Numbered from the stretch's first letter, positions 1 through 7,329 are shown. The stretch: 12,195 nucleotides of DNA from Acidobacteriota bacterium (GCA_020200195.1 JAIVJE010000473.1:1-12195), one strand, 5' to 3'. Made by a program: numbers and translations. Notes: generated by a model from the sequence alone, not told the origin.

Positions 1-1263
1 CTCCAGAACGCGGCGTGGAACCTCCGCCTCGATCGCGACATGCCCGTCGGTCGTCACGTGGCTCAGGATGCGGCCGAGCCGGTAGAGCTGCGCGATTTGT
101 TCCCGGTCGGCATCGTCGGCGGCTTGAAACTGCAGCGTCACGCGGGCGGTGTCGAGGCCGAGCCGTCCTTCCATCGCCGCGATCAGTTCGTCACGGCCGT
201 CGCCGGTGAGTGCGGAGACGCACATCGCGCCGGGATACACGGCCCGCAACCGCGCGCGCTCGCCTGCGTCAATCCGATCGCACTTGTTGAACACGTCGAT
301 GACCGGCACCTTGTGTGCGCCGATGTCTGCGAGCACGCTCCGCACCGCCGCCATCTGCCGTTCGCGCTCCGGGTTCGACGCATCGATCACGTGCATGAGC
401 AAATCAGCCGCAGCGACTTCCTCCAGCGTTGCGCGGAACGCGGCGACGAGCGAGTGCGGGAGACGTTCGATGAACCCGACGGTGTCCGACACGAGCAGCT
501 CGCGTCGGTCCGGCAGCCGGACCCTCCGCACCAGCGGATCCAGGGTGACGAAGAGCGCGTTCGAGGCGACCGCGTCATCCCCGGTCAGCGCATTGAACAT
601 CGTCGTCTTGCCGGCGTTCGTGTAGCCCACCAGGGCGACTGTCGGCACCGCCGCCTTGTGACGACGCTCGCGCAGTTGAGAGCGACGCCGGCGGACCGCC
701 TCGATGTCCTTGGAGAGGACGCTGATGCGATGGCGGATACGCCGCCGATCCGTTTCCAGTTTGGTTTCGCCAGGTCCGCGCGTGCCGATGCCGCCGCCGA
801 GCCGCGACAGCGCCGCCGCCGAACCGACCAGCCGGGGCAGGAGGTACTTGAGCTGCGCGAGCTCGACCTGCAGCTTGCCTTCTCGTGTGCGCGCCCGGCG
901 CCCGAAGATGTCGAGGATCAACTGCGTACGATCGAGGACTTTCCGGTCGAGCTTTTCTTCGAGGTTGCGGAGCTGCGCGGGTGACAGCTCGTTGTCGAAG
1001 ATGACGAGGTCGGCGCTCAGCGCTTCGGACGCGGCCGCGAGCGACGCGACTTTGCCGCTCCCAAGGAATGTCGCCGGGTCGGGCTTTGGGCGGTCCTGGA
1101 GCATCCGGAGCACGACGTCGGCGCCCGCGGCGTCGGCCAGACCAGCCAGTTCATCGAGGGAATGCTCTGGATCGAATTGCCGTGAGGCGCCGCTGAACAC
1201 GCCGACGAGCGCCGCACGTTCGCGGGCATCCATCGCGATCGATTGCGGAGCCGAATGACGCAT
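1..1263 (-). CDS. hflX: GTPase HflX, C-terminus cut by window edge
   Basis: HflX is a ribosome-associated GTPase that binds the 50S subunit and splits stalled ribosomes under heat or other stress. Translation of the minus strand from the ATG at 1263 gives 421 uninterrupted residues up to the window edge. The family's glycine-rich linker (RGPGETKLETDRR) is at 162-174. The G domain shows G1 GYTNAGKTT at 213-221, the G2 region around NALFVTLDP at 235-243, G3 DTVGF at 260-264, G4 NKCD at 326-329 and G5 SALTG at 350-354. Family members are about 420-450 residues, so only a short tail is missing. The start codon shares one base with the tsaC stop (TGATG), which indicates translational coupling. The N-terminal HflX domain is complete. 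Recognition is secure; only the exact end is unseen. Confidence 0.96.
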   Translation of the reverse strand, partial: MRHSAPQSIAMDARERAALVGVFSGASRQFDPEHSLDELAGLADAAGADVVLRMLQDRPKPDPATFLGSGKVASLAAASEALSADLVIFDNELSPAQLRNLEEKLDRKVLDRTQLILDIFGRRARTREGKLQVELAQLKYLLPRLVGSAAALSRLGGGIGTRGPGETKLETDRRRIRHRISVLSKDIEAVRRRRSQLRERRHKAAVPTVALVGYTNAGKTTMFNALTGDDAVASNALFVTLDPLVRRVRLPDRRELLVSDTVGFIERLPHSLVAAFRATLEEVAAADLLMHVIDASNPERERQMAAVRSVLADIGAHKVPVIDVFNKCDRIDAGERARLRAVYPGAMCVSALTGDGRDELIAAMEGRLGLDTARVTLQFQAADDADREQIAQLYRLGRILSHVTTDGHVAIEAEVPRRVLE

Positions 1264-1901
1264 CACTGCAGCGATTTTAACACGCGGTCCCACGCGATCG
1301 CCCCCGCGCGGACGAGCGTTGGTCCGTGTTCTCCCATCTCGACAATGGTGGAAGGGAGACCACCGGGAATAGTGCCGGCGTCCAGCACCGCGTCGACGAG
1401 GCCTGACAGCGTGTCGACGATCTCGGTCGCGCTCGTCGCAGGGGCGCGCCCGGAGACGTTCGCGCTCGTCGCTGTGATGCACGCACCAAACGATGACGCG
1501 AGTGCCCGCGCCACGGGGTCGGCGGGAACTCGAACCGCGATGGTGTCGCCCCCACCCAGCAGTAAACGTGACAGCGACGGCGCCGCGTGGATCACCACCG
1601 AGAGCGGCCCCGGCCAGAATGCACGGGCAAGGCGCTCTTCGGCGTCCCCGAACGCGCCCGCACAGCGCGCCTGCTCGAGGTCTGCGGCGATCAACGGAAT
1701 CGCCGCCAACGCGTCGCGACGCTTCACCGCAAACAGCTTGCGGACGGCGTCGTCGCGGCGCGGATCGGCGGCCAGGCCGTAGACCGTGTCGGTGGGATAG
1801 GCCACCACGCCGCCGGCGCCGAGAATCGCGGCCGCGCGGTCGACTGCTGCCCTGTCGGGAAGCTCGCGCGACACCGTGAGAATCAGCATCCTGTCCGTCA
1901 C
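1263..1901 (-). CDS. tsaC: L-threonylcarbamoyladenylate synthase (TsaC/Sua5/YrdC family)
   Basis: The enzyme makes threonylcarbamoyl-AMP from threonine, bicarbonate and ATP, the first step of the t6A37 modification of ANN-decoding tRNAs in the cytoplasm. The 212-residue product has the YrdC-fold signatures YPTDTVYGL (35-43), KRRDA...IPL (60-70), FWPGPL (95-100), VRVP (123-126), TSAN (145-148) and PSTIV (183-187). It is the short form without a C-terminal Sua5 domain. The start is taken as GTG at 1901, inside the overlap GTGA with the transporter stop; an ATG four codons later (1889) is the alternative. Its stop overlaps the hflX start by one base. The overlaps on both sides argue for a single polycistronic message. 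The KRxxxxPL motif normally carries a Gly/Arg-rich KGRP; here it is KRRDA, a modest deviation. Confidence 0.93.
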   Translation of the reverse strand: MTDRMLILTVSRELPDRAAVDRAAAILGAGGVVAYPTDTVYGLAADPRRDDAVRKLFAVKRRDALAAIPLIAADLEQARCAGAFGDAEERLARAFWPGPLSVVIHAAPSLSRLLLGGGDTIAVRVPADPVARALASSFGACITATSANVSGRAPATSATEIVDTLSGLVDAVLDAGTIPGGLPSTIVEMGEHGPTLVRAGAIAWDRVLKSLQ

Positions 1902-3106
1902 AGCTCGTCAGTCGCCGGTGCCTGCGTGGTTCCGATGATCGGGCTCGTAATCATCAGGCGCAAGACCAGAACCGCGAGCGTGGCCAGCGCCACGACGTCG
2001 AGAAGAAAGACCGCCCTGATGCTCGTCGCCCCGAGAAACCCGCTCACGATGGGACTGAGTGCCAGGCCGGTGAGCGAGGCTGTCGTCAGAAGTCCGAAAC
2101 CCGCGCCGCGCGCGGTGCCCGGCAGCGTGCTGCTCGCGGCGGTATACGTGGCGGTCGTTGCCACGCCGAGCGCAACCCCGAACAGCGGTGTGGCCACGAT
2201 CAGGAGCCCGGTACCTCCGGCGACCACGTAGCCTGCCGCGCCGATCGCCGCAACCGCTGCCGCGGCTGCGATGACGTGCCGGGCCGGCGCATGTCGTAGC
2301 AGTCGACCACAGAAATGGTGGCCGACCGCGCCCGCTCCGGCGGCGATCGAGAACAGCACGCCGGCTATGATCGGGACTCGATCGAGCGGTGTACCCAGCT
2401 GCGCGATGTAAAGCGGCAGCACCGGTCCGAAGCTGCGATCCACGAACTGCAGCGCGAACACGACCGCCAACAGCAGGATGAAGTTCTCGAATGCCAATAC
2501 ACTGCGGAACGTCACCCGGCCCGTCTGCGCCGCTGCCGCCGGCCGCGCCCGCTCGCGGTACATGAAAAACACCAGTATCAGCGCGACGAAGTAGAAGACG
2601 GCGGTGACCAGAAACGCCCGCCGCAAACCGACGAATTGCGCCACCGCGCCGCCGATGAGTGGACCGAGCGCGGGGCCCATTCTCTGCGCGGTTTGCACGA
2701 ACCCCAGCGCATAGGCCGCCCGATCGGGTGGGGCCGACTCGATCGCCATCGCCAGCGAGAGGGCGCCGTAACCCGCGAACAACCCCTGCACCGAGCGCAA
2801 CGCCAGCACCTGCCATGCCTCTGTGACAAACGCCATCGACGCCATCACGATCACGAAGCTGGCCAGCGATCGCTCGACCATGATCTTGTTGCCGAAGCGA
2901 TCGCCAAGACGGCCCCAGAACGGCGCGAGGATGGCGGTCAATGCCGGCGTGACGCCGAGGCTCAGGCCCGACCAGAGCGCGATGTCGCCGACGTCAGAGA
3001 CGCCGAGCTCCTGAAAATACAGTGGAAGGAACGGCATCACCAGCGTAAAGCCGGTGAAGCCGATGAAGCTGGCGGCGGTGATCGCGAAAAGATTAGTGCG
3101 CCACAA
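1898..3106 (-). CDS. MFS drug-efflux transporter, MdtG-like
   Basis: This is an inner-membrane major facilitator of about 402 residues with the hydrophobicity pattern of 12 transmembrane helices. The N-terminal part (LWRTNLFAIT..., VMPFLPLY) and the loop 2-3 motif A GRLGDRFGNKIMVER (about 65-79) resemble the DHA1 drug:proton antiporters, and MdtG of E. coli in particular. The substrate cannot be read from sequence. The reading frame runs open back through the broken glpX gene without a stop, so the true start is uncertain. I use TTG at 3106, just past the glpX stop (3111-3109); CTG at 3112 with AGGG upstream is an alternative. No ATG in this frame lies near the expected N-terminus. The stop overlaps the tsaC GTG start. 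The protein appears complete compared with the family (about 400 residues). Confidence 0.82.
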   Translation of the reverse strand: MWRTNLFAITAASFIGFTGFTLVMPFLPLYFQELGVSDVGDIALWSGLSLGVTPALTAILAPFWGRLGDRFGNKIMVERSLASFVIVMASMAFVTEAWQVLALRSVQGLFAGYGALSLAMAIESAPPDRAAYALGFVQTAQRMGPALGPLIGGAVAQFVGLRRAFLVTAVFYFVALILVFFMYRERARPAAAAQTGRVTFRSVLAFENFILLLAVVFALQFVDRSFGPVLPLYIAQLGTPLDRVPIIAGVLFSIAAGAGAVGHHFCGRLLRHAPARHVIAAAAAVAAIGAAGYVVAGGTGLLIVATPLFGVALGVATTATYTAASSTLPGTARGAGFGLLTTASLTGLALSPIVSGFLGATSIRAVFLLDVVALATLAVLVLRLMITSPIIGTTQAPATDEL

Positions 3107-3108
3107 AC

Positions 3109-3796
3109 TCAGAATCGTACCCTGACCATACGCGACTGTTCGACGTGAATCGTGTCGATGAACCGGATCCGGGGTGGATTGCTCTGCATGACGACCGAAC
3201 TCGTTCGTGTGCCCTCGCCGAAGAACCGCACTCCCTTCATCAACGTACCATCGGTGACCCCCGTCGCCGCGAACACGATATTCTCGCCGGAGGCGAGATC
3301 CTTCGACGTGTAGGTCTTCCTGAAATCGGTGATGCCCATCGCGCGGCAACGTTCCTCGTGTTCCGGCTTGCTGCACACGAGGCGAGCTGGGCCCGACGAC
3401 CAGTTTGTCCATGTACAGGTCGGGCGCGTGCAGGAGCCCGCCGCGCTCCGATGCCGCCAGCACCGCGATGGCATTCGGCGCGCCGGTCGCGCAAAGGTTC
3501 GTGCCCTCGAGCGGATCCACCGCGATGTCCACTTCCGGTAGCGTCCGCCCGCGGCCGCCATCCTTCGACGCGAGGCCCACTTTTTCGCCGATGAACAGCA
3601 TCGGTGCCTCGTCGCGTTCCCCCTCGCCAATCACGATCGTCCCGTCGATGGGGACGCTGTCGAGCGTGCGGCGCATGGCTTCCACGGCGGCCCGGTCCGC
3701 TTTGTGGCGGTCTCCCTGCCCCATCGTGTGCCCGCATTCAATTGCCGCCTGCTCGACCACCTCCAGGAAATCGAGAGAGAGGTCCGAAGAGTTCAT
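3109..3796 (-). pseudogene. glpX: Class II fructose-1,6-bisphosphatase GlpX, internally deleted and frameshifted
   Basis: GlpX hydrolyses fructose 1,6-bisphosphate in gluconeogenesis. The first frame from ATG 3796 matches for about 136 residues, with the metal and substrate sites TAD-equivalent KAD (32-34), GTIVIGEGE (52-60) and DIAVDPLEGT (90-99), up to KLVVGP. Homology then continues in another frame: KPEHEERCRAMGITDF, FAATGVTDGTLMKGVRFF and FIDTIHVE, ending at the stop 3111-3109. The join is near 3380-3392. Roughly 100 residues of the family (normal length 320-340) are absent, including the GGAPEG segment with the catalytic/metal glutamate, so no active enzyme can come from this copy. A GGAG Shine-Dalgarno lies 8 nt before the start. 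The acyl-CoA dehydrogenase stop is 3 nt upstream. It may be a genuine pseudogene or a misassembly. Continuing in frame 1 produces a spurious fusion with the transporter. Confidence 0.88.
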
Positions 3797-3799
3797 GCA

Positions 3800-5002
3800 T
3801 CAGCTCCTGTGCGGTGGCAGCTCGCACCGCGTCGGCCGATCCTGGCGGAGACCCAGCACGTAGTCCGCCTGCATGATCTTGTGGATTTCGCGCGTGCCTT
3901 CGTAGATGACCGCCCCCTTGCAATTCCGGTAGAAGCGGCCGACGGGATACTCGTCCGAGTATCCATTCGCGCCGTGGACCTGCACCGCATCCCCCGCCGC
4001 GCGCTCCGAGGCGACGGTCGAGAACCATTTCGCCAGCCCTGTCTCGCGGGTGTTGCGCCGGCCCGCATTCTTGAGGAACCCCGACCGCATCCACAGGAGC
4101 CGCGAGACCTGATAATCCGATTCCATCTGGGCGATCATCTCCTTCACGAGCTGATGATCGCCGATCGGGACGCCGAACGTCTTGCGCTCCCGCGCGTACT
4201 TCGCGCTGGCATCACGACACGCGCGGATCAACCCCGTCGCGCCGGCCGCGACGGTGTAGCGCCCCTGGTCGAGCGCAAACATCGCGATCTTGAATCCTTC
4301 ACCAGGTTTTCCTACGACGTTCGCGTCCGGTACCTCGACATCTTCCATCTTGAAGGAACCGGTATTGCCGGCGAGAATTCCCCATTTCTCTTTCAGAGTG
4401 GCGCTCGAGAATCCCTTGAAGCCGCGCTCGACGATGAATGCGCTGAGGCCCGACGGGTCTCGCTGCTTCTTCTTGTCGAGATCCGTCCATCCGAACACGA
4501 GGAAATTGTCCGCGACGTCGGCGAGCGAGATCCAGATCTTCTCGCCCGTGACCAGATAGCGATCCCCTTTTTTGACCGCCACGGTCTGAATCCCGCGAAC
4601 GTCGCTGCCTGCCGCCGGCTCGGTCAGTCCGTATGTGGCGACCTTCTTCCCCTGCGCCTGCGGCACGAGATACCGCTGTTTCTGGTCCTCCGTGCCCCAC
4701 GTCAGGAGCGACAGACAGTTCAGCCCGGCATGGACGGACATGATCACGCGCAACGACGTATCGACGTACTCCAGCTCCTCGCTGATGATGCCGAGGCTCA
4801 CATAGTCCATCCCCGCGCCGCCGTATGCGGCCGGCACTGACGCCCCCAGCAGCCCGAGCTCGGCCATCTGCGGCAGGATTCCGGCATCGAACCGGTGCTG
4901 CCGATCGAGCTCGCGGATCTTCGGCGCGACCTCGCGAGCGCCCCACTCCCGCACCGACTGCTCAAGCAGCCGCTGCTCTTCCGTCAGATCGAAATCAAGC
5001 AT
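3800..5002 (-). CDS. Acyl-CoA dehydrogenase
   Basis: This is an FAD-dependent flavoenzyme catalysing alpha,beta-dehydrogenation of an acyl-CoA, passing electrons to ETF. The 400-residue product has the full three-part fold. An N-terminal helical domain starts DFDLTEEQ. The flavin/substrate signature YGLTEPAAGSD is at 124-134 and WIS at 157-159. The C-terminal helical domain has YARERKTFG at 259-267 and QVHGANGYSDEYPVGRFYRN at 341-360. The catalytic base is Glu368 in IYEGTREI, the short-chain-type position. Chain-length preference is not decidable; short-chain, branched-chain or glutaryl-CoA types are all possible. The start at 5002 is supported by AAGGA about 7 nt upstream. It ends 3 nt before glpX, so it probably leads the tight operon with glpX, the transporter, tsaC and hflX. 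Intact. Confidence 0.93.
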   Translation of the reverse strand: MLDFDLTEEQRLLEQSVREWGAREVAPKIRELDRQHRFDAGILPQMAELGLLGASVPAAYGGAGMDYVSLGIISEELEYVDTSLRVIMSVHAGLNCLSLLTWGTEDQKQRYLVPQAQGKKVATYGLTEPAAGSDVRGIQTVAVKKGDRYLVTGEKIWISLADVADNFLVFGWTDLDKKKQRDPSGLSAFIVERGFKGFSSATLKEKWGILAGNTGSFKMEDVEVPDANVVGKPGEGFKIAMFALDQGRYTVAAGATGLIRACRDASAKYARERKTFGVPIGDHQLVKEMIAQMESDYQVSRLLWMRSGFLKNAGRRNTRETGLAKWFSTVASERAAGDAVQVHGANGYSDEYPVGRFYRNCKGAVIYEGTREIHKIMQADYVLGLRQDRPTRCELPPHRS

Positions 5003-5139
5003 GAAACCGTCCTTACGGCCTTCGAGTTCGTCAGGTGCGAGGGTCCAAACCTATGCGCGTTCGCACCTGCAGAATCTATCGCACCTGCCGCACTTGTCGC
5101 ACCTCTCGAGCCTGACGGACCCGCCGAACCCAACGAACC
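5003..5139 (-). repeat. Intergenic tandem 9-bp word repeat with a 9-bp stem
   Basis: Seven abutting nonamers run 5079-5141 on the plus strand: tcgcacctg, ccgcacttg, tcgcacctc, tcgagcctg, acggacccg, ccgaaccca, acgaacctc. They decay progressively towards, and run into, the stop codon of the SAM hydrolase gene. A further copy, tcgcacctg, is at 5061-5069. It is perfectly complementary to caggtgcga at 5032-5040, giving a 9-bp stem around a 20-nt loop. The tract lies between the SAM hydrolase stop and the acyl-CoA dehydrogenase start, so it would be in the leader of the latter. No clear sigma-70 promoter is visible in it. Confidence 0.8.
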
Positions 5140-5782
5140 TCAAGTCTTCTTGATCACCACGCCATCCCCTCTGGCAAGTCCGAGCCGGGTGGCGGCGCTC
5201 CCGGCGTTCGCCGCGAGCTCGAGATGATCCGTGCTGCCGAACAACGCGCAGACGTCGCCGGGCGGGATCTCCGCGTACGTCGCGACCAGGCGGCCGATGA
5301 CGTGCGGGCCGGCCACGATCTCGATCGCGCCACGGCCGAGGGCGTCGAAGGTCCGTCTATCGATGTTCGTGATCAGATTCCCGAAGCGATCCTGGCGCAC
5401 GACGACACCGCGGATGCCATCCTCGCTGATCTGCGGTACTGCGAGCTCGAGCCGGTGGTAGTCGCTGACGGCACGTCCAAGTGCCGAAAGCTGGATGCCC
5501 TTCGCCAGCCACGCCGCCGCCGGAGCGAACCGATCCCGGCCTTCGAAAGTACGGCTGACCGTCGGGCGTGCATAACGCCGCTCGGTCAGCTCGACGACGC
5601 GTTTGGGCGCAGCATCGCGAATCACGGCGGTCAGGACACCATTGTCCGGCGCGACAAACCGGTAATCCCCCGTGTCTACCGAGTGACACGTCGGGGCAAA
5701 TACTCAGGATCACGCCTTTCATCGTGCCCGCGTAGTGATCGCTCGATCCAAAGTCGCTCAGGAGCGCGATAACGGGGCGCAT
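5140..5782 (-). pseudogene. SAM hydrolase / SAM hydroxide adenosyltransferase (DUF62 family), internally deleted and frameshifted
   Basis: DUF62 proteins hydrolyse S-adenosylmethionine to adenosine and methionine and are relatives of fluorinase and chlorinase. From ATG 5782 the first frame gives the family start IALLSDFGSSDHYAGTMKG and continues to CPDVSL. Matching sequence then resumes in another frame with DTGDYRFVAPDNGVLT, followed by TFEGRDRFAPAAAWLA, DRFGNLITNI and LFGSTDHLELAANAG, to the stop at 5140. The join is at about 5675-5685. Around 45-50 residues are missing (family about 260), including the HEIPP and VDPGVGS-type segment that carries the Asp and Arg of the catalytic triad. The third position, usually FHGRD, reads FEGRD here (Glu codon 5542-5544). 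No Shine-Dalgarno is evident. It lies 49 nt after the methyltransferase. Real decay or misassembly cannot be separated from sequence alone. Confidence 0.85.
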
Positions 5783-5831
5783 ACGACAAGAATATAGGAG
5801 TCAGGAGGCAGGAGGTAGGAGACCGGGACGA
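5783..5831. repeat. Intergenic heptamer repeat (taggagt/caggagg)
   Basis: Four consecutive heptamers on the plus strand are taggagt (5795-5801), caggagg (5802-5808), caggagg (5809-5815) and taggaga (5816-5822), followed by the weaker ccgggac. They fill the gap between the methyltransferase stop and the SAM hydrolase start. On the transcribed minus strand they read as CCTCC-rich, so they do not act as Shine-Dalgarno sites for the downstream gene. No foldback is seen. Confidence 0.75.
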
Positions 5832-6485
5832 TTAGCGCCGGCGCAGCAGATTCTCGCGGGTGTTGTTCTTCAGGAGGAACGAGTCGGAGACGATCAGGCC
5901 GTCGAACATCTTGATGATGTCGCGGTTGAGGAGTGCGCGTCTGGCGCCCCCTGTTCCAGCGTGGTACTTGTGGCGCAGGTGCGTATCATCGACGATTTCG
6001 TACTTCGTGTAGGAGGCACGCGGCACGCCGGACGTGCAGAAGAAGGCCATGACGGCGCCGCCCGGACGCAGCATGCGAACGATCTGCCGGGCGAGCACCT
6101 GCGCCGCCGCTTTGTCGAGAAAATCGAAGAAGTCCCAGCACAGGACACCGTCGACGCTCGCATCGCCGTGGCGGAAGCGCGATTCGAACGTGGCAGGAAG
6201 GACGTCGAGCGTGCCCGCGCGGGTGTGGCGGTCGAGATCGACCAGAAGGTCCTCGATGTACAGCTTGCACCCGAGCCGCTCACCGAAAAACCCGACGTTC
6301 GTGCCAATGACCGGCCCGAAATCGAGCAACACCGGCGAGTCCTGACTGGCGAGCGCGGCGAGCAGCTTCGGAAATGCCTTCGACGCGACGATCGGTTCGT
6401 CGCCGTGCGGTGGTGCGACCACGGCCTCAGCCGAGTCGGACGAATCGGGGCGCTTGCCGCCCCATTTGAGGAGGTCAGACAGCAT
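5832..6485 (-). CDS. Class I SAM-dependent methyltransferase-like protein
   Basis: This 217-residue soluble protein has a Rossmann methyltransferase pattern. Motif I-like LDFGPVIGTNVGFF is at 54-67. An acidic residue follows at the end of the next strand (LYIEDL, 75-80). The motif IV region is GVLCWDFFDFLD at 113-124, and LRPGGAVMAFF at 139-149 is typical of class I enzymes. Motif I (GPVIGTN) departs from the usual GxGxG, so SAM binding is likely but not certain. The substrate is unknown. It lies between bactofilin and the SAM hydrolase gene, all on the same strand. The start ATG 6485 lacks a clear Shine-Dalgarno; the leader is the GATC-rich word tract. The frame is intact and the C-terminus is basic (ENLLRRR). 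Confidence 0.72.
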   Translation of the reverse strand: MLSDLLKWGGKRPDSSDSAEAVVAPPHGDEPIVASKAFPKLLAALASQDSPVLLDFGPVIGTNVGFFGERLGCKLYIEDLLVDLDRHTRAGTLDVLPATFESRFRHGDASVDGVLCWDFFDFLDKAAAQVLARQIVRMLRPGGAVMAFFCTSGVPRASYTKYEIVDDTHLRHKYHAGTGGARRALLNRDIIKMFDGLIVSDSFLLKNNTRENLLRRR

Positions 6486-6589
6486 GGGAATCGCGCGATC
6501 GGCTTATCAGGAGATCGGCCGATCGACGGTCGAACGATAGGTGACCCCATCAGGGGATCACCCGATCGTGCGAGCGCCGATTCGAGTGT
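6486..6589. repeat. Intergenic GATC-word tract with imperfect hairpin
   Basis: Degenerate 7-8-bp words built on gatcggc recur through the gap (gatcggc, ttatcag, gatcgac, gaacgat, gatcaccc, gatcgtg). The perfect 12-bp palindrome GATCGGCCGATC is at 6513-6524. At 6530-6573 a hairpin forms. Its upper stem is ggtgacccc (6540-6548) with ggggatcacc (6553-6562), interrupted by one bulged A, around loop atca. A lower stem is acgat (6534-6538) with atcgt (6565-6569). It lies 16 nt downstream of the bactofilin stop on the minus strand and has no T-run after it, so it may slow or protect RNA rather than terminate transcription. Confidence 0.65.
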
Positions 6590-7186
6590 CTACCGCGAAG
6601 CGCCCGCAGGCGTGCCCGCTGGCTGTCCGGTTGGCTGCGCTGCCGCCGCCCCGGCAGGCTGGCCCGACTGCGCCGACTTGGCCTCGGCCTTGTGGTCGCC
6701 GGGCTTCTCGCCGGGCTTGCCGCCCGTGCGCTGCATGTCGATGCTGCCTCGGAAGTGTGCTCCTTCGGCAATGGCCACCCTCGGGGCCGCGATGTCGCCA
6801 TCGACGGACCCGTTGTCCCGGATGTCGACTTTTTCGGTCGCGGTCACGTTCCCGGTCACTTCGCCAAGGATGATGACCGCCTTCGCGAAGATCTGCGCTT
6901 TGATGCGGCCGTTGGGTCCGATGGTAAGAACGTTCTGCCGGAGCTCGATTTTCCCTTCGACCTGCCCCTCAATCGTGAGGTCCTCGCTGCCGTTGAGCTC
7001 ACCCTTGATGACGACGGATTTTCCGATGTTCACAGCACTCCTTTCGACTCCACGCTGGGGGTCATTGGCCGTTGCGGGCGATGTGCGAACCGCCTGCGCT
7101 GCCGGCGGCACGCCGGCGGACGGCGCGGGCTCGGGCCCGGTGCCGGCCGGTGTGTTCGGCTTCACGGCTTCATCCCGTTTCCACAT
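6590..7186 (-). CDS. Bactofilin (polymer-forming cytoskeletal protein)
   Basis: Bactofilins form nucleotide-independent filaments on the cytoplasmic membrane and scaffold cell-wall enzymes or other localised machinery. The 198-residue protein has a proline/alanine-rich unstructured N-terminus (about 1-50). A right-handed beta-helix core follows (about 52-151), with the repeated turns typical of the family (VNIGKSVVIKGEL, LTIEGQVEGKI, LTIGPNGRIKAQI, VIILGEVTGNV, VDIRDNGSVDGDI, VAIAEGAHFRGSI). A low-complexity Gly/Pro/Ala/Gln tail ends it. The ATG at 7186 is preceded by GGAGAG 7 nt upstream. It heads the minus-strand run and has a good sigma-70-like promoter about 75 nt upstream. Family identity is strong; the scaffolded partner is unknown. 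Confidence 0.93.
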   Translation of the reverse strand: MWKRDEAVKPNTPAGTGPEPAPSAGVPPAAQAVRTSPATANDPQRGVERSAVNIGKSVVIKGELNGSEDLTIEGQVEGKIELRQNVLTIGPNGRIKAQIFAKAVIILGEVTGNVTATEKVDIRDNGSVDGDIAAPRVAIAEGAHFRGSIDMQRTGGKPGEKPGDHKAEAKSAQSGQPAGAAAAQPTGQPAGTPAGASR

Positions 7187-7261
7187 GGGGCACTCTCCAC
7201 CTATCCGAAGAAACGACCTCGCAGGGTGCTCTGTCGACTGGCTGGGCAGCAGGTCCGAGCC

Positions 7262-7291
7262 AGTATACGAAACCCGTCGCGCCCCTGTCTA
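7262..7291 (-). promoter_or_regulatory. Sigma-70-like promoter for bactofilin
   Basis: On the minus strand a -35 box TAGACA (7291-7286) and a -10 box TATACT (7267-7262) are separated by 18 bp. Each matches the consensus at five of six positions. Transcription would start near 7255 and leave a leader of about 68 nt before the bactofilin ATG, with the GGAGAG ribosome-binding site included. Predicted by eye only. Confidence 0.5.
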
Positions 7292-7300
7292 GTCCTTTTA

Positions 7301-7329
7301 TTGCTGAGACTTAGCGCCAGTGCTATGAT
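7301..7329 (+). promoter_or_regulatory. Possible promoter for iscS-mnmA
   Basis: TTGCTG (7301-7306) and TATGAT (7324-7329) are spaced by 17 bp. The -10 box is good and the -35 box weak. A start about 7 nt downstream (near 7336) would leave only some 6 nt before the ATG and would exclude the GGAGG at 7330-7334. Either the message is nearly leaderless or the real promoter lies elsewhere in 7190-7300. Confidence 0.28.

Noticed and set aside
40..984. Long plus-strand open frame opposite hflX
   Set aside because: The opposite strand encodes an HflX with all five G motifs. The plus frame is arginine-rich, unrelated to any family I know, and is the expected mirror of a GC-rich gene.
1898..3796. A genuine GlpX-MFS fusion protein
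   Set aside because: Between the GlpX N-terminus and the transporter this frame is non-homologous, while the true GlpX C-terminus is found in another frame with its own stop.
3704..4840. 378-codon plus-strand open frame opposite the acyl-CoA dehydrogenase and the start of glpX
   Set aside because: It crosses two real genes on the other strand and has no recognisable domain. Its length reflects GC bias.
5003..5150. CRISPR array
   Set aside because: The repeats are 9 bp, contiguous and degenerate, with no spacers and no cas genes. The same holds for the 7-bp tracts.
5961..7292. 443-codon plus-strand open frame across methyltransferase and bactofilin
   Set aside because: It spans two genes and their gap on the minus strand, and its composition is that of an antisense shadow.
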